Below are positions 1 through 4,134 of a stretch of DNA of 5,393 bases, piece after piece (the stretch's first letter is position 1; each line of letters begins with the position of its first letter). The translations under genes were made by a program, and so were the position numbers. This stretch comes from Klebsiella pneumoniae (GTDB lineage Bacteria > Pseudomonadota > Gammaproteobacteria > Ga0077536). The notes under the pieces were generated by a model. It ran no database searches. It had not been told where the DNA came from and saw only the letters and a list, made by a program, of their open reading frames with translations. The stretch lies in assembly GCA_945873015.1 (NCBI GenBank), contig CAMCBY010000306.1:1-5393 (forward strand), in the 5' to 3' direction.

Positions 1-588
1 GTCGATACCGGCTTCAACCTCGTCTCCTATCAGGCCAGCACCGCACTCAGCAGTGGCGAACGTCCGCCGCGCGCCGGCTCAGGCAACCCCATCGCCGCGC
101 CTTATCAGTGTTTCACCGCGCAAGATGGTGAATTGTTATTGGCCGCGCCCAATCAGAAATTATGGCTGCTGGTGACCGAGGTGCTGCAGGCACCGGCCCT
201 GCGTGAGGATGCGCGTTTCGCCACCGTCGCCGCCCGCAGTCAGCATCGCGCAGCGCTGGAAGAGGCCTTGAATACCTTGTTCATGAGCGCCTCGGTCGAT
301 ACCTGGCTGACACATCTCGCCGCCGCCGGCGTGCCGGCGACGCGCGTCTATGGCCTGGAACAAGCAGTGGTCAGTGATATTGCACACGAACGCCGCACTT
401 TCGCCGATTCCGAGGGTGTGCCACTGGTGCGGCTACCGTGGCTGGTCGACGGTGAACCCGTGGCATGGGGCAGCGCAGCGCCGCGTCTCGGCCAACACAG
501 CCTCGAAGTACTGCGGGAATTAGGCTATAGCGCTGAGCACATTGAGACGCTGCTGGAGTGCGGCGCGGTGCAGGCGCTGACGCCGTAG
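1..588 (+). CDS. CaiB/BaiF (class III) CoA transferase, C-terminal part, cut by left window edge
   Basis: Frame 1 is open from the first base to a TAG at 586-588, giving 195 residues with no start in the window, so the N-terminal half lies to the left. Family members move CoA between an acyl-CoA and a free carboxylic acid through an aspartyl-CoA thioester; that catalytic Asp is in the missing half. What is visible is typical of the family: SGERPPRAGSGNPIAAPYQ (fragment residues 18-36) followed by a CF-x-x-x-DG turn, a conserved D-x-RF segment with a following R-x-x-HR-type helix, AAGVPATRV, and a closing PRLGQHSLEVLRELGY segment (from about residue 161) near the C-terminus. The usual length is about 400 residues, so nearly half is seen. 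It is cytoplasmic; the substrate cannot be told from this part. The next gene is on the opposite strand and ends only 10 bases away. The family is sure; the specific reaction is unknown. Confidence 0.93.
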   Translation, partial: VDTGFNLVSYQASTALSSGERPPRAGSGNPIAAPYQCFTAQDGELLLAAPNQKLWLLVTEVLQAPALREDARFATVAARSQHRAALEEALNTLFMSASVDTWLTHLAAAGVPATRVYGLEQAVVSDIAHERRTFADSEGVPLVRLPWLVDGEPVAWGSAAPRLGQHSLEVLRELGYSAEHIETLLECGAVQALTP

Positions 589-598
589 CGCGAGCGAC

Positions 599-1420
599 TC
601 AGGAAAAATATTTCTCGAAGTCTTCCGCCGGCAATTCGACGACATGGATGCCGGTGTCCGCATCTCCCTCTCGTTTTGCGCCCTCATCCGCCGCACTACC
701 GCGCAGGATAAGACGCAGACTGGTGGCGAGGGTCGCGGCGAGTTGTCGGTCGGTGCAGTCGAGCAATACCACCGGGAAACTGGTCGCGGCGCTTAACGTA
801 TTCGACATCAATACAAAGGGTGTGCGCCGTTTGACCTGAATGATGTTGCGGAAGGCCGCGTAGTAGCTACCCACCACCGGATAAAGATCATCACGCGCCA
901 TCTGACGGCGGGTCATGGCGTCGGACTGCACGGCCAGTTTGCGGCGCAGACCGTAATGCGGATCGGCACACGCCACCGCATCGAAACGGCGGCCGTAGAA
1001 AGTCATGCTGCGACTCCAGGCCAGCCCGAGTCTGGGATCGGGCAGGCCGACCCGGCCGATGACTTCGATGTTGCTGACTTCGACGGTCGCCAGCGCGCGA
1101 TAAGCAAGTGGGCCATTGCCGCCCTGCAGGCGGTTGACCGAGAAACCACGTGACAGCGGTTCGACCAGCAAGGTCTTGGCGAGCCCAAACGGCACCAGGG
1201 AACGGGCGATATCGGTGTGGACGGCCTGCATTGCGGTAAACCCGGCGACACGCCGCGCGGCGCATCTTTGTAAGCGATAGCTTTCCCTGGGGATGGCCGG
1301 CCCGTCGCGGGGCACATCCGTGCTGCTGGCCTCGTTATTCTCGCCGGGCGCGTGGGCCCGAGCAGGGATTATCCGGAAGGATGCGCCGCGAAACAAATAC
1401 ACACTGCTCGATTCGAGCAT
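599..1420 (-). CDS. Uncharacterised protein, start codon uncertain
   Basis: An open frame of 273 codons from ATG (1418-1420) to TGA (599-601). I do not recognise a family. The part from about residue 57 onward looks protein-like: a hydrophobic stretch RSLVPFGLAKTLLVEPL, a segment with VEVSNIEVIGRVGLPDP, an aromatic/basic stretch around SYYAAFRNIIQVKRRTPF, and an acidic end DFEKYFS. I see no signal peptide, no clear transmembrane helix and no Cys/His metal site. The first 35 or so residues are less convincing: there is no good Shine-Dalgarno before the ATG, and a promoter-like TTGTTT-N17-GATAAT sits inside them. A GTG at 1313-1315 (238 residues) or the ATG at 1229-1231 (210 residues) are alternatives, neither with a clear RBS. 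It runs in the same direction as the aminotransferase, 66 bases downstream of it, with a strong hairpin between, and is convergent with the CoA transferase. Codon choice near the 3' end looks coding. Confidence 0.6.
   Translation of the reverse strand: MLESSSVYLFRGASFRIIPARAHAPGENNEASSTDVPRDGPAIPRESYRLQRCAARRVAGFTAMQAVHTDIARSLVPFGLAKTLLVEPLSRGFSVNRLQGGNGPLAYRALATVEVSNIEVIGRVGLPDPRLGLAWSRSMTFYGRRFDAVACADPHYGLRRKLAVQSDAMTRRQMARDDLYPVVGSYYAAFRNIIQVKRRTPFVLMSNTLSAATSFPVVLLDCTDRQLAATLATSLRLILRGSAADEGAKREGDADTGIHVVELPAEDFEKYFS
1368..1396 (-). promoter_or_regulatory. Possible sigma70-type promoter inside the annotated start of the uncharacterised gene
   Basis: On the minus strand TTGTTT (1391-1396) is followed after exactly 17 bases by GATAAT (1368-1373), which matches the TATAAT consensus at five of six positions; the -35 matches at three. 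Transcription would begin near 1361, downstream of the first ATG of the uncharacterised gene. If real, the protein starts later than 1420. This is a pattern match only, and such matches occur by chance. Confidence 0.3.
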
Positions 1421-1437
1421 CTCATCGCTGCTCGAAG

Positions 1438-1466
1438 CCGGGCCGCTGCTGCCAGCAGCGGCCCGG
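1438..1466 (-). terminator. Strong GC-rich hairpin after the aminotransferase gene (possible terminator, no U-tract)
   Basis: CCGGGCCGCTG (1438-1448) and CAGCGGCCCGG (1456-1466) are perfect inverse complements of 11 bp, and the 7-base loop CTGCCAG can add one or two more pairs. It begins 20 bases past the aminotransferase stop and ends 17 bases before the ATG of the next gene on the same strand. No run of T follows on either strand, so it is not a canonical Rho-independent terminator. It could instead stabilise the 3' end of the aminotransferase mRNA or reduce read-through into the next gene. Confidence 0.45.
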
Positions 1467-1486
1467 CCCGCAGCATCACCATGCCA

Positions 1487-2683
1487 TCAAGCCGCCAGCA
1501 CCTCGCAGAACGTGGCCTCGAGGCGCACCATCGCGTCATCGATTTCGGCCCGCGTGACCGTCAATGACGGCATGAAGCGCAACAGATGTGCGCGCGGCGC
1601 GTTGATCAACAGACCGTGCTCGCGCGCGACCGTCACCACCTCAGGTCCGCAATCGCGGCCAAGCTCCAATGCCAGCAGCAGGCCACGGCCGCGCACCGCG
1701 CCGAGACCGTGTGTCACCGCCAGACGCTCGAGCCGCGCCCGCAGATACACCGATTGCGCGCGCACATTGGCCAGGAACGCCGCGTCGTTGATGTGTTCGA
1801 GCACTGCCAGGCCGACCGCCGCCATCAGCGGATTGCCGTTGAAGGTGCCACCCTGATCGCCGGGCTCGAAACAACTCGCCGCGCGCGTCGCAAGCAGCGC
1901 CGCGAGCGGCACACCGCCACCGATACCCTTGCCGAGAGTCATCACATCCGGGCGCACGCCGGCGTGTTCACAGGCAAACAGTCGCCCGGTGCGCCCCATG
2001 CCGGTTTGTATCTCATCAACGATGAGCAGCAGACCGCGGGCCTCGGTCAAGGTGCGCAACTCGCGCAGGAACGTATCACTGGCCGCGACCACACCGGCCT
2101 CACCCTGGATAGGTTCGAGCATCACCGCCACGGTGCGCGGCCCGATCAAGGCTTCGACCGAGGCCAGATCGTTGAGACGCGCCTTGGGGAAACCCGCCAC
2201 TTTCGGTTCGAACAGCGCCGCGAACTCGGGTTTGCCCGAAGCCGACATGGTCGCCAGGGTGCGGCCATGAAACGCGCCCTCGAAGGTGATGATTTCATAC
2301 GCACCATCGCGATGAAGCGCACCCCAGCGCCGCGCGAGTTTGATGGCGCCCTCGTTGGCTTCCGCACCACTGTTGGCGAGGAACACGTGGTCCATGTCAC
2401 TCGCCCGACTGAGCTCGCGTGCATACAGCACCGCCTGCAGATTGTGGTAGGCCGGGCTGCAATTGATCAGGGTGTTAGCCTGCGTATTCAGCGCGCGCGA
2501 GATCACCTCCGGGCAATGACCCAGCGCGTTGACCGCCCAACCCTGCACAAAATCGAGGTAGGCGCGATCTTCGTGATCCCACAGCCAACTGCCGCGGCCG
2601 CGCACAAAGGCCAGCGCCGGACGCGAGGTGATCGGCATGACTGCTTGCATGGCGTCGAACATTTCGGTGGTGGTGGCTTGCAT
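1487..2683 (-). CDS. argD: Acetylornithine/succinylornithine-type aminotransferase (class III, PLP-dependent)
   Basis: A complete 398-residue protein, the usual length for the ArgD group. The family transfers an amino group between N-acetylornithine and 2-oxoglutarate in arginine synthesis; some members also act on succinyl-diaminopimelate or succinylornithine. Visible fold-type I features are NSGAEANE (about residues 104-111, cofactor phosphate), FHGRT (138-142, ring stacking), LEPIQGE (189-195), VDEIQTG with Asp223 (pyridine nitrogen), LGKGIGGG with Schiff-base Lys252, GGTFNGNP with Thr280, and RFMP with Arg369 for the substrate carboxylate. All key residues are present. The start at 2683 is chosen because AAAAGGAGG lies 8 bases upstream; an upstream TTG at 2728 would fall in the U-tract of the preceding hairpin. 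The 5' region carries an Arg-rich leader ORF and terminator/antiterminator hairpins, suggesting arginine-dependent attenuation. The symbol rests on family resemblance and the Arg-rich leader; a catabolic ornithine or 4-aminobutyrate aminotransferase role is less likely but not excluded. Confidence 0.9.
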   Translation of the reverse strand: MQATTTEMFDAMQAVMPITSRPALAFVRGRGSWLWDHEDRAYLDFVQGWAVNALGHCPEVISRALNTQANTLINCSPAYHNLQAVLYARELSRASDMDHVFLANSGAEANEGAIKLARRWGALHRDGAYEIITFEGAFHGRTLATMSASGKPEFAALFEPKVAGFPKARLNDLASVEALIGPRTVAVMLEPIQGEAGVVAASDTFLRELRTLTEARGLLLIVDEIQTGMGRTGRLFACEHAGVRPDVMTLGKGIGGGVPLAALLATRAASCFEPGDQGGTFNGNPLMAAVGLAVLEHINDAAFLANVRAQSVYLRARLERLAVTHGLGAVRGRGLLLALELGRDCGPEVVTVAREHGLLINAPRAHLLRFMPSLTVTRAEIDDAMVRLEATFCEVLAA

Positions 2684-2691
2684 GGCGTTGG

Positions 2692-2700
2692 CCTCCTTTT
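2692..2700 (-). promoter_or_regulatory. Strong ribosome binding site fixing the aminotransferase start
   Basis: The minus strand reads AAAAGGAGG, a near-perfect anti-Shine-Dalgarno match, ending 8 bases before ATG at 2681-2683. This spacing is ideal and decides the start in favour of 2683 over the upstream in-frame TTG at 2728. Confidence 0.9.
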
Positions 2701-2726
2701 CGCAGGCGATTAAATTTTTCGGCCCC

Positions 2727-2764
2727 AAAACGACGAAGGCCGCAGGGTTGCTGCGGCCTTCGTC
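2727..2764 (-). terminator. Rho-independent terminator in the aminotransferase 5' leader (attenuator, strands 3:4)
   Basis: On the minus strand GACGAAGGCCGCAG (2764-2751) pairs perfectly with CTGCGGCCTTCGTC (2745-2732), a 14-bp stem with loop CAACC, followed by one G and then TTTT (2730-2727). The plus strand has no T-run after the hairpin, so the direction is toward the aminotransferase. It sits 44 bases before the aminotransferase ATG and 24 bases after the stop of the Arg-rich leader ORF. The U-tract is short (four). An ordinary terminator for the GST-like gene is possible, but the stop of that gene is almost 200 bases upstream, and the stem can be disrupted by an alternative pairing. Confidence 0.75.
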
Positions 2765-2804
2765 TGAATCGTTTAGCAGTGCAATAGCTAACAGACGCGC
2801 GCAG
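2751..2804 (-). promoter_or_regulatory. Predicted antiterminator hairpin (strands 2:3) competing with the terminator
   Basis: Three nested helices form one alternative hairpin on the minus-strand RNA. CUGCG (2804-2800) pairs with CGCAG (2755-2751), CGUCUG (2797-2792) with CAGACG (2766-2761), and UUAGC (2791-2787) with GCUAA (2777-2773). That is 16 bp in all, with a 2x5 internal loop, a 6-base bulge and a 9-base loop. The 3' strand occupies most of the terminator's 5' arm (2751-2764), so the two structures exclude each other. The 5' strand overlaps the last codons and stop of the leader ORF. A ribosome that reaches the stop would mask it and let the terminator form; a ribosome held earlier would leave it free. 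Confidence 0.65.
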
Positions 2805-2859
2805 CCCTCACTCGTGAGGCGTGCAGACGACGACGTACTTTTTGCATTGGCTTGTTCAT
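2788..2859 (-). CDS. Arg-rich leader peptide of the aminotransferase attenuator (23 codons)
   Basis: ATG at 2857-2859, TAG at 2788-2790. The peptide begins MNKPMQKVRRR and ends with AARVC. It has six Arg in 23 codons: three consecutive CGT codons (9-11, bases 2827-2835), then CGA (16), AGG (18) and CGC (21). It would serve as a sensor of charged Arg-tRNA rather than as a functional protein. An in-frame ATG at 2845-2847 gives a 19-codon version that keeps all the Arg codons. Neither start has a clear Shine-Dalgarno. With the predicted promoter the first ATG would be almost at the 5' end of the RNA, so leaderless initiation or use of the second ATG are options. The stop is 24 bases before the terminator stem. 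Arg-rich reading frames arise easily in GC-rich DNA, so the case depends on the coupled RNA structures rather than on composition alone. Confidence 0.6.
   Translation of the reverse strand: MNKPMQKVRRRLHASRVRAARVC
2800..2825 (-). promoter_or_regulatory. Predicted 1:2 (pause/anti-antiterminator) hairpin within the leader ORF
   Basis: On the minus strand CCTCAC (2819-2814) pairs with GTGAGG (2811-2806). The stem extends through G2820-C2804 past a bulged G2805, then UGCA (2825-2822) with UGCG (2803-2800, one G-U pair). It contains leader codons 12-20 and uses the same CUGCG that forms the 5' base of the antiterminator, so it would block antitermination when nothing translates the leader. A ribosome stalled at the triple CGT codons (2835-2827) would cover its 5' strand. 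Confidence 0.5.
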
Positions 2860-2868
2860 GGGGCGCGG

Positions 2869-2898
2869 AGTGTGCCTGCCGAAGACGACAGGCGTCAA
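2869..2898 (-). promoter_or_regulatory. Candidate promoter for the leader and aminotransferase
   Basis: The minus strand has TTGACG (2893-2898, five of six matches to TTGACA), then 18 bases, then CACACT (2869-2874, three of six matches to TATAAT). Transcription would start near 2862, just before the leader ORF, placing the whole attenuator in the transcript. The -10 is weak. A TTTAAT at 2709-2714 is a better -10 but has no -35, and it would bypass the hairpins. Confidence 0.4.
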
Positions 2899-2928
2899 CT
2901 GTTTTGTGCGATGGCGGGCATGGATGCT

Positions 2929-2956
2929 TGTAGGTGCGAATTCATTCGCACCTACA
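2929..2956. repeat. GTAG-bounded palindrome resembling a REP element
   Basis: TGTAGGTGCGAAT (2929-2941) and ATTCGCACCTACA (2944-2956) are perfect inverse complements of 13 bp around a 2-base centre (TC). The element lies 5 bases beyond the stop of the GST-like gene, the usual intergenic position of REP sequences. The GTAG tetranucleotide at the base of the stem is a hallmark of REPs mobilised by RAYT (TnpA-REP) transposases, such as those in Stenotrophomonas. No T-run follows on the minus strand, so it is not a standard terminator, though it could protect the GST mRNA 3' end. Only one copy is in the window, so repetition is inferred from form. Confidence 0.6.
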
Positions 2957-2961
2957 CAGGA

Positions 2962-3735
2962 TCAGAACTCGAACGGCAAACCGACTGCGGTCTGGCAGAT
3001 AAAATCGCGATGGGCGATCAAGGCCGGCGATACCGCCGCCTTGATCGGCGCCGACGCACTGCCATACAAGGCGCGGATATCATCGCCCATCGGACAGCTT
3101 TCATTGGGCAGCGGATCAACCAGGTTGGCAAAACATGCCCAGTACACATCAGCGGCGCTCAAGCTATCACCGACCAGATAACGTTTGCCGGCGGCCTGCT
3201 GTTTTTCTATCTGCTGCGAGAGCATGGCCAGAATGTCGACGCAGCGCTGCGCCGAGGCGCGACCAGCCTCTGGGGTGTAACCATAGTTGTCGCCGAAAAA
3301 TTTGGCGAAACCGTAAGCCGGTGATGAAGGCCCTTCTTCCAGCGGCGCGCTGACAATGTTCAGACGCCGACTCCAGCCGAGACCATTCTCACCGGCCAAT
3401 TCGTACGACAGCCCTATCATCAACGCCCGTTCAGCGGCATCGTTTGGGATAAGTGACGGACCACTGCCTAAACGCTCGGCGAGGAACAGGATCTCCGCCC
3501 AGCCACTGCGCGGTCGCTCGTCGTTATGCACGGCTACCGGCGCATTACGGATGCCGAGCCACGCCATCTGTTCATCATTGCTGCCGGCGATTTCCTGGGC
3601 GACCGGCACATAGGGCACCTTGCGAATCCTGAATATTGCCTTGGCGGCTTCACCCCAAGGCCCGGGCACACCGGCGGTCAGAATCAGGCGAGTGCCAGGC
3701 AGCGAACGCGCCTCGGTGATGGTGTGGTAGTGCAT
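2962..3735 (-). CDS. Glutathione-S-transferase-like protein
   Basis: A 257-residue soluble protein, a little longer than a typical GST. The start at 3733-3735 (MHYH) is set by GGAG (3741-3744) 5 bases upstream; the open frame continues to 3966 but the extra 77 codons overlap the neighbouring gene and are Arg/Ala-rich shadow. The N-terminal thioredoxin-like domain spans about residues 15-90: LILTAGVPGPWGEAAKAIF, then NAPVAV with the likely cis-Pro at 66, then RSGWAEILFLAERL where canonical GSTs have the ES-x-AI glutathione contact. The C-terminal helical domain has LVGDSLSAADVYW (187-199), the N-capping box of GSTs. No clear Tyr, Ser or Cys stands at the usual active position in the GVPGPWGE stretch, so conjugating activity is uncertain. 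Family members conjugate or reduce electrophiles with glutathione; the substrate here is unknown. It is the last of three same-strand genes with small gaps. Confidence 0.85.
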   Translation of the reverse strand: MHYHTITEARSLPGTRLILTAGVPGPWGEAAKAIFRIRKVPYVPVAQEIAGSNDEQMAWLGIRNAPVAVHNDERPRSGWAEILFLAERLGSGPSLIPNDAAERALMIGLSYELAGENGLGWSRRLNIVSAPLEEGPSSPAYGFAKFFGDNYGYTPEAGRASAQRCVDILAMLSQQIEKQQAAGKRYLVGDSLSAADVYWACFANLVDPLPNESCPMGDDIRALYGSASAPIKAAVSPALIAHRDFICQTAVGLPFEF

Positions 3736-3740
3736 AGGAA

Positions 3741-3744
3741 CTCC
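3741..3744 (-). promoter_or_regulatory. Ribosome binding site that sets the GST-like start
   Basis: The minus strand reads CGGAGTTCCTATG, with GGAG five bases before ATG at 3733-3735. It supports this start over the 77-codon longer reading that runs into the upstream gene. Confidence 0.65.
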
Positions 3745-3808
3745 GAGGCTTGTGTGTTTGGTTGGCGGGCTTGGAGCAACGCCGGCGGGCGTCGCGCGTC
3801 GACGGTGT

Positions 3809-4060
3809 TTAGTGGCGGTGACCGCAGCCGCCGGCACCGCAACCGCCGCCACTCGGGGCCGGCGCGCTCGGCGCCTTGATGCCGCCGCCGATGCTCGCCG
3901 CCGCCAGTTGTTTGGCGACCGGCGTCTCGGCCGGGGTCGTTTCCAGCGACAGACCGGCCAGCGCACACAGTTCGCCCCAGGTGCGGACTTTGTCGCTCAT
4001 GGCATGTTTGACTTCGACGGTGCGGCCGTTGGCTGCGCAATGGTAATCGTAGGTCGGCAT
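3809..4060 (-). CDS. Small FmdB-like protein with Gly/Cys/His tail
   Basis: An 83-residue protein, ATG at 4058-4060, TAA at 3809-3811. The opening MPTYDYHCAANGRTVEV matches the start of FmdB-type putative regulatory/zinc-ribbon proteins (MP-x-Y-x-Y-x-C). Here the usual CxxC is replaced by CAAN, leaving Cys8 alone, with another Cys at 32 in GELC. A low-complexity Ala/Pro/Gly linker leads to GGGCGAGGCGHRH, a tail with Cys74, Cys79, His81 and His83 that could bind a metal. If zinc is bound, the ligands must be arranged differently from the standard two-CxxC ribbon. The RBS is weak (GAG about 10 bases upstream). It lies 74 bases after the nitronate monooxygenase gene and 73 before the GST-like gene, all in one direction, which suggests cotranscription. 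The molecular role is not known. Confidence 0.82.
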   Translation of the reverse strand: MPTYDYHCAANGRTVEVKHAMSDKVRTWGELCALAGLSLETTPAETPVAKQLAAASIGGGIKAPSAPAPSGGGCGAGGCGHRH

Positions 4061-4134
4061 GGTGCTGTTCTCGGCAAGGACGGATATGGCCGCAGTTTAC
4101 TTAAAATCGGCCGCGCTGCGACCAGTCTTCCCGA

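Noticed and set aside
1586..2713. A 375-codon open frame on the plus strand opposite the aminotransferase gene.
   Set aside because: It lies antisense to a gene with all catalytic motifs intact, and its translation is rich in Arg, His and Gln without any recognisable domain. Long antisense frames are common in GC-rich genes.
2684..2728. A 15-codon N-terminal extension of the aminotransferase starting at a TTG at 2728.
   Set aside because: The TTG overlaps the terminator's U-tract and has no RBS, whereas ATG at 2683 has AAAAGGAGG at ideal spacing.
2709..2737. TTTAAT (2709-2714, minus strand) as the -10 of an aminotransferase promoter downstream of the hairpin.
   Set aside because: The -10 is good, but at 16-18 bases spacing the -35 would be TCGTCG, TTCGTC or CTTCGT, all poor and inside the terminator stem. 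It is kept as the main alternative to attenuation, since it would bypass the hairpin.
2732..2764. The hairpin as a simple terminator of the GST-like gene.
   Set aside because: It is almost 200 bases past that gene's stop, and the intervening DNA holds an Arg-rich ORF plus two alternative stems in register. It is not fully excluded.
2821..3324. Plus-strand frames opposite the GST-like gene and the leader region.
   Set aside because: They are antisense to a gene with clear family motifs, have no RBS or recognisable product, and run across the palindrome.
3736..3966. A 77-codon N-terminal extension of the GST-like protein.
   Set aside because: It overlaps the FmdB-like gene, is low-complexity Arg/Ala-rich, and precedes the residues where the GST fold begins; the RBS supports 3735.
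4061..4134. An internal promoter for the FmdB-like gene (TAAACT with GTCGCA 17 bases upstream on the minus strand) and a GGCCG/CGGCC inverted repeat.
   Set aside because: The -35 matches at only three of six positions and the stem is 5 bp with a 15-base loop; both are easily due to chance.
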